Positions 5,510 through 10,933 of a DNA stretch of 11,098 nucleotides are shown one piece after another. A model generated the notes under the pieces. That model did not search any database and was not told the DNA's origin. It saw nothing but the letters and a program-made list of their open reading frames with translations. The position numbers and the translations under genes are program-made. The stretch covers positions 1 through 11,098 of the forward strand of contig JBKHYG010000026.1 in assembly GCA_046565595.1 (NCBI GenBank). The letters are read 5' to 3'. The DNA comes from JBKHYG01 sp046565595. Its GTDB lineage: Bacteria > Actinomycetota > AC-67. Every line of letters starts with the position of its first letter. Within the stretch, counting starts at the first letter, position 1.

Positions 5510-5812
5510 ATGGAAACCCGTTGGGAAGAAGCACGATGCGCGACCGGCGAGCCGCGCGTCTGGGCTCTGTTCTTCAGCGACGACCCTCTCGACATCGAGG
5601 ATGCCAAGATCCTCTGCCGCGATTGCCCCTTGAGGATCGAGTGTCTGCGAGGCGCGGTCGAGCGTGAGGAACCGGCGGGCGTCTGGGGAGGGCACCTCTT
5701 CGAGCGAGGGCGAGCGGTGGCTGAGCCTCAACCTCGAGGCAGACCTCCGAAGGAGTTCCTGCGCCGGCAGGTAGAGGTGGAACGCGAACTGGCCGCGCTC
5801 GGTATCGATTGA
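5510..5812 (+). CDS. whiB7: WhiB7-type transcriptional regulator (multidrug-resistance activator)
   Basis: Protein of 100 aa with WhiB cysteines C10, C36, C39 and C45, a [4Fe-4S] site, then the turn GVWGG (57-61) and the WhiB7-like block GGHLFERGRAV (60-70). An AT-hook PRGRPPKE (75-82) follows; this RGRP hook separates WhiB7 from other Wbl proteins and reads the AT-rich minor groove beside the -35 of target promoters. Known WhiB7 proteins bind the primary sigma factor and switch on intrinsic resistance genes (efflux, rRNA methylation, ribosome rescue) on translation stress. An extra helical C-terminus (83-100) goes beyond the usual end just after the hook. The leader (promoter with AT-tract, uORF, attenuator) supports the identification independently. 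It converges with the next gene, 14 bp away. Confidence 0.9.
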   Translation: METRWEEARCATGEPRVWALFFSDDPLDIEDAKILCRDCPLRIECLRGAVEREEPAGVWGGHLFERGRAVAEPQPRGRPPKEFLRRQVEVERELAALGID

Positions 5813-5826
5813 ACCTGGAAGCCGGA

Positions 5827-6453
5827 TCAGGCCTCGGGCAGGATGTCCTCCAAGGGCGACTGCGAGTTCGAGGGCGGGGGCGGTGCGCTCTCTTCCGCTC
5901 GATCCGCGAGGTTACGGGCCCTGGTGATCAGACCATGATCGCCGTGCTGGCCCGAGTTGACCTCGTCCGAGGCCTTCCGGGCTTCCGAAGCGATGCGTTC
6001 GGCCAACCGGCCTCGGACGGGATCGGCCTTTGGTACATCCTTCAGTGCTTCCAAGGCCGATTCGATGCTCTGTAGGCGAGCGGCAGGATCGGTCGCGGTC
6101 CCAGCGGTGTCTAGATAGCCGATGACCTCATCGGCAGGTGCGGGCTGCGGGCCCACGACGCTGACGGCAGCGGCGACCGAAGCCGCTACGGTGAGCAAGG
6201 CTGCAGCGGCGGTGAGGACGATGCGTCGCACGGGGCGTCGGCTGGGGGCAGCCATCTCCGAGGCGATCTGCTCGGGCAGTCTGGCAAGCGCATCGCGCTG
6301 GAGGTCGATCACGCGGATCGCCTCCTCTTCTAGCCCGGCGTTCGCGAGCTGCTCCGCGGAGTGAACGGTCCGTTCCAGATCCTCGAGCAAGAGCACCAAG
6401 CGCAGTTCGGCATTGCGGAGGCTCGCTCGTTGGGTCGGCTTCTCTATCGCCAT
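5827..6453 (-). CDS. Single-pass membrane protein of unknown function
   Basis: Protein of 208 aa not recognised by family. Residues 1-70 are a charged, probably helical or coiled-coil cytoplasmic part with heptad-like Leu spacing (RNAELRLVLLLEDLERTV, 13-30). RRPVRR (72-77) precedes a single Ala/Val-rich transmembrane helix (78-100), giving an N-in, C-out topology by the positive-inside rule. The outer part (101-208) is helical and polar and ends in a Pro/Ser-rich tail. The layout (N-terminal helical domain, one TM, exported C-terminus) recalls anti-sigma-like or divisome-associated proteins, but no zinc-binding HxxxCxxC motif is present, so I do not call it an anti-sigma factor. The ATG has a GAGGAGGG site (minus strand, 6458-6465). 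Confidence 0.75.
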   Translation of the reverse strand: MAIEKPTQRASLRNAELRLVLLLEDLERTVHSAEQLANAGLEEEAIRVIDLQRDALARLPEQIASEMAAPSRRPVRRIVLTAAAALLTVAASVAAAVSVVGPQPAPADEVIGYLDTAGTATDPAARLQSIESALEALKDVPKADPVRGRLAERIASEARKASDEVNSGQHGDHGLITRARNLADRAEESAPPPPSNSQSPLEDILPEA

Positions 6454-6604
6454 CCTGCCCTCCTCGTCGCTTGCGAACCTACGCCCGGCTACGCGTCGTC
6501 CCGATATCCGGGGAGGTTCCGCTTCTTCCGGTTGGTGCGTTCAGGGAGGTTTTCGACACGCAAGGCCGTTTCCCTGCCGCCCTGACAAGGTTCTTCGGTT
6601 CCCC

Positions 6605-6925
6605 TCAGGCTCGGGTGTCCTCTGAGACAGGCACCTCTTGGCCGCAGGAAGGGCAGGGGGCTTGGTCGACCCCATCACCGACCACGAACCTGAACCGGCA
6701 TGAGGGGCATCTGAGCCAGGTTAGGGCTGATTCCTCGGGAGACGGCGGCGGCTTCAGTCCTCCCAGGTCCAGGTCAGGCCCAAGTCCACCCGCCTGACCT
6801 CCCAGACCACCTGTAGCTGCGCCCGGGTCCCTGACTGCGTTGCGAGTGCCGCAGGCCGGACATGCGAACTCGCCGGGACCCGCGACCTCGAGTTCGACCT
6901 GGCAGTTGCCGCATCTGACGATCAT
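6605..6925 (-). CDS. Double zinc-ribbon protein
   Basis: Small 106-aa protein with two zinc ribbons of the C-x2-C...C-x2-C type: C5, C8, C22, C25 and C73, C76, C91, C94. The halves are joined by a Gly/Pro-rich linker (about 32-66, rich in GGLGG and PPPSP). Similar MJ0042/zinc-finger-like domains occur at the N-termini of bacterial membrane or regulatory proteins; alone they may bind nucleic acid or protein. The function is unknown. It is divergent from the CinA-like gene. No Shine-Dalgarno sequence precedes ATG 6925; a TAGGCT box 7 bases upstream suggests a leaderless mRNA. Confidence 0.75.
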   Translation of the reverse strand: MIVRCGNCQVELEVAGPGEFACPACGTRNAVRDPGAATGGLGGQAGGLGPDLDLGGLKPPPSPEESALTWLRCPSCRFRFVVGDGVDQAPCPSCGQEVPVSEDTRA

Positions 6926-6932
6926 GGACCAG

Positions 6933-6938
6933 AGCCTA
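6933..6938 (-). promoter_or_regulatory. Leaderless -10 box (TAGGCT) of zinc-ribbon gene
   Basis: On the minus strand TAGGCT is followed by 7 bases and the ATG (6925), so transcription should begin at or next to the start codon. The gene has no ribosome binding site. No clear -35 is seen. Confidence 0.5.
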
Positions 6939-6966
6939 CCGAGGCCAGTGCGTCTCGTTCGCGACC

Positions 6967-6972
6967 TATCCT
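6967..6972 (+). promoter_or_regulatory. Leaderless -10 box (TATCCT) of CinA-like gene
   Basis: TATCCT is followed by 6 bases and ATG 6979. The gene has no Shine-Dalgarno sequence. Together with the opposite-strand TAGGCT at 6933-6938 it forms a compact divergent promoter pair within 53 bp. Confidence 0.5.
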
Positions 6973-6978
6973 TGGGAT

Positions 6979-7767
6979 ATGGATGTCGGGATGATCGTCG
7001 TCGGCGACGAGGTCCTATCGGGCCAGGTTCGGGACGCCAACGGTGTCGTCTGCGCCGAACTCGTGCGTGATCGAGGACACCGTCTGCGTCGCATCCTGGT
7101 GGTTCCAGACGAGATCGAAGCGATCGCGGGAGCGGTCAAGGACTGCCTGGCGCTCGCCTGCGATCTGATCGTGACCAGTGGTGGCGTGGGGCCGACGCAC
7201 GACGACATGACGCTCGAGGGCGTCGCCACGGGTCTCGAGGTCGGGTTGGAGCAGTGTCCCGAGATGCGCGAACGCGTCGAAGGATGGATCCAGAGAGCCG
7301 CTTCGGCGGGTGTCGATCCTGAGGTTCTCGGTGCTCGGTGGCTCCGACGGATGGCTCAGGTACCCAAGGGTGGGGGACTGCTCGCAGGAAGCTCGGGTCC
7401 CGCCTTCAAAGTCATCGCAGGGGATGTCGTGGTCGCGATCCTGCCGGGACCTCCCGCACAGTTCGAAACAGGGCTGCGGCAGATCATCTCAGAGCATCTG
7501 CCTCCCGAACCCATCACGCGCGAAGAGATCGAACATCCCTATCCCGAGTCGATGTTCGCTGACAAGCTTGCCGAGTTGGCGTCCGCACACCCCCAGGTGC
7601 TGATCGGTTCCTATCCGGTCGAGGGCAAGGTGCTGCTGAGATTGCGAGGCTCAGAGGCAGATGTGAAGCTCATCTCTCGCGCGATCAAGGAGCATCTGGT
7701 GCGCCTCGAACTCGATCCTTCCGGGCGTGCGATGCGCGCGGCGATGAAGAGTCGTCGATCGGGTTGA
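6979..7767 (+). CDS. CinA-family N-terminal (MoaB/Mog-like) domain protein
   Basis: Protein of 262 aa belonging to the CinA N-domain group (COG1058; a molybdopterin-binding/MoaB-like fold). Signatures are VVGDEVLSGQVRDAN (7-21) and TSGGVGPTHDD (66-76), equal to CinA GDELLxGxxxDxN and T(S/T)GGLGPTxDD, and ILPGPPAQFE (154-163), matching the later LPGxPxEM loop. In full-length CinA this domain is a pyrophosphatase that acts on ADP-ribose or oxidised pyridine-nucleotide-type substrates, and a C-terminal domain deamidates nicotinamide mononucleotide. Here that amidase domain is absent, as in known stand-alone forms. Nucleotide clean-up is a fair inference and the substrate is not known. The start appears leaderless. 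Confidence 0.87.
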   Translation: MDVGMIVVGDEVLSGQVRDANGVVCAELVRDRGHRLRRILVVPDEIEAIAGAVKDCLALACDLIVTSGGVGPTHDDMTLEGVATGLEVGLEQCPEMRERVEGWIQRAASAGVDPEVLGARWLRRMAQVPKGGGLLAGSSGPAFKVIAGDVVVAILPGPPAQFETGLRQIISEHLPPEPITREEIEHPYPESMFADKLAELASAHPQVLIGSYPVEGKVLLRLRGSEADVKLISRAIKEHLVRLELDPSGRAMRAAMKSRRSG

Positions 7768-7811
7768 GCAGGCGCCGGCTTACCGGGTTCCGTTCTGCTG
7801 GCGAAAAGGGT

Positions 7812-7842
7812 GGAGGGCCGGTAGGGGAAGACCCGGCCCTCC
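7812..7842. terminator. Terminator hairpin between convergent genes
   Basis: GGAGGGCCGG (7812-7821) and CCGGCCCTCC (7833-7842) form a perfect 10-bp stem with an 11-base loop between the CinA-like stop (7767) and the membrane-protein stop (7862). On the minus strand it is followed by ACCCTTTTCGCC, so it best terminates the minus-strand gene. The plus-strand tail has no U-run, though two-way action is possible. Confidence 0.7.
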
Positions 7843-7861
7843 GATGTGCGTTGGGATACTG

Positions 7862-8197
7862 CTAAGCGGCGTGACGCGTGCGTCCTTCGAGTGCGCGCGC
7901 TTCGTCGCGTGAACGACGACCGTACGCCTCGAGGTACCCGATCATGTGGTGCCAGACATACGCGGTTGCGCCGACGATCAGGCCGGTGAACAGCCAGCCC
8001 ATGTAGGACTCGCGCACGGCGATATCCCATCCGGCGAACAGCGAGTAGTCGAGCGCGTATGTGCCGAGTACTCCGATCAACAGGGTGAAGAAGGCCTTCA
8101 GGTGACCTTCCATCTCGCGGCCCATGAATCCAAGGACCATCCCAGTTATCTTCCAGCATGCGAGGCCCAGCAGGGCCACGATCGCAAAGTGGTACAT
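7862..8197 (-). CDS. Small three-helix membrane protein
   Basis: Protein of 111 aa with three predicted transmembrane helices (about 3-25, 34-55, 66-86) and a basic C-terminal tail (GRRSRDEARALEGRTRH, 93-109). ATG 8197 is chosen over the in-frame ATG at 8284 because AAGGAGGTG (minus strand, 8202-8210) sits 4 bases upstream and the predicted protein then begins directly with the first helix; the longer form adds an unconvincing basic/Pro-rich leader. Conserved-looking features are DYSLFAGWDIAVRE (50-63) between helices 2 and 3 and an acidic loop EMEGHLK (29-35). I do not recognise the family; size and topology would also fit a holin-like protein, but no phage genes are nearby. Confidence 0.78.
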   Translation of the reverse strand: MYHFAIVALLGLACWKITGMVLGFMGREMEGHLKAFFTLLIGVLGTYALDYSLFAGWDIAVRESYMGWLFTGLIVGATAYVWHHMIGYLEAYGRRSRDEARALEGRTRHAA

Positions 8198-8259
8198 GTG
8201 CACCTCCTTGTTCACTTCGACCGGCAGCGGTGGGTGCTGGTTACAGCCGGGATATGCTC

Positions 8260-8287
8260 TTGACCCATTCCGGCGGTCGCACATGAT
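8260..8287 (+). promoter_or_regulatory. Predicted promoter of second crotonase gene
   Basis: TTGACC (8260-8265), a 16-bp spacer and CATGAT (8282-8287) resemble a sigma-A promoter, with transcription starting near 8294 and an AGGGGG site (8313-8318) 6 bases before ATG 8325. Confidence 0.45.
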
Positions 8288-8324
8288 GCGAAACCGTCAT
8301 CAAATGGACATCAGGGGGCTGTAG

Positions 8325-9110
8325 ATGGGATCGTCGGTGAAGGTCGAACGCGCAGGCGGCGTCGTGACGGTGACGCTGAACAAGCCCGACATCCGCAATG
8401 CGATGGACGAGGAGCTGACCGAGCGGTTCGCGCAGACCATGCTCGAGTTGCGCCACGACACCGAGGTGCGTGCGGTGGTCATCACCGGAGCAGGCTCGGC
8501 GTTCTGCGCGGGCGGGGACCTCAGTTGGATCCAGCCCGGTCCCGACGCGAGCGTGCCCGAGATGCGTCGCAAGATGCGGATCTTCTATCGCAAGTTCCTC
8601 GCGGTGCGGGATCTAGAGGTTCCTACGATCGCAGCGATAAACGGTCCTGCTGTCGGTGCCGGCATGTGTGTCGCGCTCGCCTGCGACATACGGTTGGCGG
8701 CGGAAGGGTCGTTCCTCTCGGCGCCCTTCACCAAGCTCGGCATGCACCCGGGCATGGCTGCCAGCTATCTGCTCACCCGCTTGGTCGGCGGTGCGCGCGC
8801 CGCGGAACTCTTCTACACCGCGCGCAAGGTCGACGCGGAGGAGGCGGCTTCGATCGGGTTGGTCAACCGTGTCGTTCCTGCTGACTCGTTGATGGATGAA
8901 GCTCGCGCGATGGCAGAGACGATCGCAGCCAACGCACCGATAGCGATGACGATGACCAAGCGAGCGGTCCAATTGGCCGAGCGACTCGACCTGGAAGCGA
9001 TGCTCGAGATCGAGGGGCTGGCTCAACCGATCACGATGGCTACGAACGACATGACCGAAGGGGTAACAGCGGCTCGCGAGAAGCGTGCTCCGAAGTTCCA
9101 GAACCGTTGA
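8325..9110 (+). CDS. Crotonase-fold enoyl-CoA hydratase-like protein lacking both catalytic Glu
   Basis: Protein of 261 aa. Crotonase landmarks are NKPDIRNAMD (19-28), FCAGGDLSW (60-68, first oxyanion-hole amide), VGAGMCVALACDIRLA (110-125, second) and the helix region GLVNRVVP. Aligned on the conserved CD pair, the two residues that are glutamates in rat enoyl-CoA hydratase (E144, E164) are Cys115 and Phe135 (segment SAPFTKLGMHPGMAA). It keeps the CoA-binding and oxyanion scaffold but not the hydratase acid/base pair, so another crotonase reaction is likelier. An AGGGGG site precedes ATG 8325. It is convergent with the thioesterase gene; both act on acyl-CoA, which suggests but does not prove a shared pathway. 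Confidence 0.88.
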   Translation: MGSSVKVERAGGVVTVTLNKPDIRNAMDEELTERFAQTMLELRHDTEVRAVVITGAGSAFCAGGDLSWIQPGPDASVPEMRRKMRIFYRKFLAVRDLEVPTIAAINGPAVGAGMCVALACDIRLAAEGSFLSAPFTKLGMHPGMAASYLLTRLVGGARAAELFYTARKVDAEEAASIGLVNRVVPADSLMDEARAMAETIAANAPIAMTMTKRAVQLAERLDLEAMLEIEGLAQPITMATNDMTEGVTAAREKRAPKFQNR

Positions 9111-9139
9111 CCCTGTCGTACCGCGAGGGCGAGCCCTCA

Positions 9140-9164
9140 CCGCGTGAGCATGCCCTCACCGCGG
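9140..9164. terminator. Candidate terminator between convergent crotonase and thioesterase genes
   Basis: CCGCGTGAG (9140-9148) pairs with CTCACCGCGG (9155-9164) with a single bulged base and a CATGCC loop. GCCCTCACCGCG also occurs twice as a direct repeat (9133-9144, 9152-9163). No U-run follows on either strand, so termination is inferred from position. Confidence 0.45.
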
Positions 9165-9167
9165 GAG

Positions 9168-9629
9168 TCAGGACGGTGGGGGCGCGTCTGAGTGTGCGCC
9201 CAACCTGCCGACTTCGCTCATAGGGAAGATCAGGAACGAGCCGGTGGCCTTCGATAGCAGCCGATCCCTGGAGTCCCGGAGGCCTGCTTCGCCATAGCCG
9301 GTGCGCCGCCCCTGATGAACGGCTTGACCTGTAGCGATGACCCTGCCCTCCCGGCAGGGCTTGAGATAGCTGATGTTCAACTGCGTCGTGACATGGGCGA
9401 ACTCGATCGGCAGCTGGGTCCGCAGCGAGAGCCCGATAGCGATGTCCAGCAACGAGGCGATCACGCCTCCGTGGATGATCCCGCCGGGGTTCAGGTGGTG
9501 TGGCTCGAGGTCGAGTCCGACGCTGACGGACCCTTCCTTAGCGTCGAGTAGCTCGGCTCCGAACCACTCGGTGAAGGGCGAGTTCTGGAACCTGCTACGG
9601 ACGGCTTCTGCGAAGACCGGGTCGATCAT
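9168..9629 (-). CDS. PaaI-like hotdog-fold acyl-CoA thioesterase
   Basis: Protein of 153 aa, the usual length for a single hotdog domain. The signature HHLNPGGIIHGGVIASLLDIAIG (44-66) matches the PaaI/YbgC-like HxNxxGxxHGGxxxxLxDxA pattern, with N47, H53-G54-G55 and D62 as the likely catalytic helix residues. A later block, NISYLKPCREGRVIATGQ (84-101), is the usual second strand pair. Such enzymes hydrolyse acyl- or aromatic-acyl-CoA thioesters. About 18 C-terminal residues after IFPMSE are a nonconserved tail. No ribosome binding site precedes ATG 9629; TAGGCT lies 9 bases upstream, suggesting a nearly leaderless mRNA. Confidence 0.88.
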   Translation of the reverse strand: MIDPVFAEAVRSRFQNSPFTEWFGAELLDAKEGSVSVGLDLEPHHLNPGGIIHGGVIASLLDIAIGLSLRTQLPIEFAHVTTQLNISYLKPCREGRVIATGQAVHQGRRTGYGEAGLRDSRDRLLSKATGSFLIFPMSEVGRLGAHSDAPPPS

Positions 9630-9638
9630 GGGGTGCCG

Positions 9639-9644
9639 AGCCTA
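9639..9644 (-). promoter_or_regulatory. Candidate -10 box (TAGGCT) of thioesterase gene
   Basis: On the minus strand TAGGCT ends 9 bases before ATG 9629, and there is no Shine-Dalgarno sequence. It is identical to the box before the zinc-ribbon gene. Confidence 0.4.
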
Positions 9645-9683
9645 TCTGCGCGAAAGGCGACGCCCCGGGGGCTCTCGGCGATC

Positions 9684-9799
9684 CGGCGGTGCCTTCCCCT
9701 GTCACCGCCGCCCGCTCGGTTGCATCCGGGGCGTCGGGGCGCGAGGTTAGGGCCCAGGTGTCGCCGGCGTCAACACCGGGAAAATGCCCGACGCGCCGG
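9684..9799. other. Intergenic stretch with two hairpins, no gene seen
   Basis: The gap 9630-9899 holds no convincing gene. CGGCGGTG (9684-9691) and CACCGCCG (9703-9710) form a perfect 8-bp stem with an 11-base loop. Further on, CCGG/CGTC/GGG (9764-9780) pair with CCC/GACG/CCGG (9787-9799) around an AAAATG loop with two internal bulges. I could match neither to a known riboswitch or small RNA, and the high GC content makes chance stems likely. Confidence 0.3.
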
Positions 9800-9865
9800 C
9801 CCTGCCCGGATGTCCTAGACCGAACTAACCGGACTGGGGGTGGGGTGGAACGCCCAGGGCGCCGA

Positions 9866-9895
9866 TATCGTTTCAAGGGAGTACGAACCAGGAGG
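9866..9895 (+). promoter_or_regulatory. Likely -10 box and ribosome binding site deciding the peptidase start
   Basis: TATCGT (9866-9871) could be a -10 box, and AGGAGG (9890-9895) is a strong Shine-Dalgarno sequence 4 bases before TTG 9900. Both fall inside the longer reading frame from GTG 9840, arguing that translation begins at 9900. Confidence 0.5.
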
Positions 9896-9899
9896 CAGA

Positions 9900-10397
9900 T
9901 TGGCACGGCAGAAGGTGAAGGTCATCAAGAGTCCCAGGCGGCGTAAGACCGTCGAGGCTCGGCGCGAGAACGGCACGCTCGTCGTTCGCGTTCCTGCCAC
10001 GATGTCCGCCTCCGAGACCCGCAAGTGGGTCGACGAGATGGTCGGTAGGGTCGAGCGAAGCGAGGACCTTCACAGGCTGAACTCGTCGCAGAAATTGCAG
10101 CGTCGTGCAGAAGCGCTGCACCAGAAGTACTTCGATGGGCGTCCAAGCTTCAAGAGCATCCGGTATGTGTCGAACCAACGAGGCCGCTACGGTTCTTGTA
10201 CGCCTGAGGACGGAACGATCAGGATCTCGCGTTCGCTGGCAGACGAGCCTGACTGGGTTCGCGACTATGTCGTCATCCACGAACTCGCACACCTGCGGAT
10301 CGCGGATCACTCGAAGGCGTTCTGGCGTCTGGTCGAACGGTATCCGCATGCTGAGCGTGCGCGCGGCTATCTGATCGCCAAGGGACAAGAGGACTGA
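9900..10397 (+). CDS. YgjP/DUF45-type zinc metallopeptidase-like protein
   Basis: Protein of 165 aa from TTG 9900. The C-terminal half has the zinc motif HELAH (127-131) and downstream DHSKAFW (136-142), whose His is the usual third ligand, plus RYGSC (96-100), equal to the RWGSC motif of the YgjP/DUF45 (M48-like) family. The N-terminus (1-35) is basic and resembles the family's beta-hairpin start (TLVVRVP, 26-32). E. coli YgjP is annotated as a putative metal-dependent hydrolase; the true substrate is unclear. The TTG start is preferred to GTG 9840 because AGGAGG precedes it and homologs begin near here. The lipoprotein gene follows 50 bp downstream with its own candidate promoter. Confidence 0.87.
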   Translation: MARQKVKVIKSPRRRKTVEARRENGTLVVRVPATMSASETRKWVDEMVGRVERSEDLHRLNSSQKLQRRAEALHQKYFDGRPSFKSIRYVSNQRGRYGSCTPEDGTIRISRSLADEPDWVRDYVVIHELAHLRIADHSKAFWRLVERYPHAERARGYLIAKGQED

Positions 10398-10435
10398 ACC
10401 CTCTACTCCTGCGCCTGAAGTGCTGTCCGCGGGTC

Positions 10436-10441
10436 TAGCCT
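10436..10441 (+). promoter_or_regulatory. Leaderless -10 box (TAGCCT) of lipoprotein gene
   Basis: TAGCCT is followed by 6 bases and GTG 10448, the same geometry as at the CinA-like gene. There is no Shine-Dalgarno sequence. Confidence 0.45.
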
Positions 10442-10447
10442 GCGGGC

Positions 10448-10933
10448 GTGCGACGCTTGATCCCGCTGCTCACCTTGTCCATGATCCTGACGGGATGTTT
10501 CTTCGCCCGTGACAGGGTGGATGGGGGCTCTGTCCCCTCCAGCTCGACCAAACCCGTTGCGGGTGGCAGCTTCGATCCGGCGACGGCAACCGCGACGCTC
10601 ACGATCGGTACGGATGTCGTGAGGGGCGTCGTGGCCCGATGGTGTGCGCGAGGCGCGTGCGAGACGGTCGCGGGAGCGCGACCAGCCGGGCGGATCGTCA
10701 CCTCCGAGGTGCCCGCGGTAGTAACCGTCGCCTTGGAGCGTGAGCCGATAGCCGTGGAGGGTGTCGTGCGTAACGGGTCCAAGATCGTCTCCAAGGCATC
10801 TCTGCAGCCAGGGACGCTGGTCGCGTGGGAGCCTCCGCTACGCGAAGGTATGCAACAACTTCGCATCATCGCAGAGTGGCCCGACGGCGAGACCACTTGG
10901 ATGTTCGCGGTCGAACGCTCGACGACTAACTGA
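10448..10933 (+). CDS. Small lipoprotein of unknown function
   Basis: Protein of 161 aa starting at GTG 10448. Residues 1-17 form a lipoprotein signal: RR, a short hydrophobic core (LIPLLTLSMI) and the lipobox LTGC with C17 as the lipidated cysteine. A Ser/Gly-rich tether (about 24-42) follows, then a compact, probably beta-rich domain (about 43-157) with two cysteines (C66, C70 in WCARGAC) close enough for a disulfide, and an end resembling an Ig-like strand (TTWMFAVERS). I do not recognise the family. It would sit on the outer face of the cytoplasmic membrane. The stop overlaps by 8 bp the 3' end of a convergent minus-strand gene. Confidence 0.78.
   Translation: MRRLIPLLTLSMILTGCFFARDRVDGGSVPSSSTKPVAGGSFDPATATATLTIGTDVVRGVVARWCARGACETVAGARPAGRIVTSEVPAVVTVALEREPIAVEGVVRNGSKIVSKASLQPGTLVAWEPPLREGMQQLRIIAEWPDGETTWMFAVERSTTN

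Noticed and set aside
5382..5633. Reading frame crossing the whiB7 leader in another frame
   Set aside because: It spans the terminator and the start of whiB7 out of frame and has shadow composition; the 5297 uORF has the better position and context.
5827..6453. Anti-sigma factor call for the one-pass membrane protein
   Set aside because: Topology fits, but there is no HxxxCxxC zinc motif and no adjacent sigma factor gene.
7862..8197. Phage holin
   Set aside because: Size and helices would fit, but no lysin or other phage gene is nearby and no sequence signature supports it.
8198..8284. Longer start (ATG 8284) for the three-helix membrane protein
   Set aside because: A strong AAGGAGGTG site precedes ATG 8197, and the extra 29 residues look non-coding and overlap the promoter of the next gene.
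9840..9899. GTG 9840 start for the YgjP-like peptidase
   Set aside because: No ribosome binding site, whereas TTG 9900 has AGGAGG just upstream and fits the family's usual N-terminus.
9595..9906. Minus-strand reading frame of about 100 codons upstream of the thioesterase
   Set aside because: Arg/Pro/Ser-rich, overlaps the thioesterase start and the peptidase promoter, no ribosome binding site and no recognisable motif.
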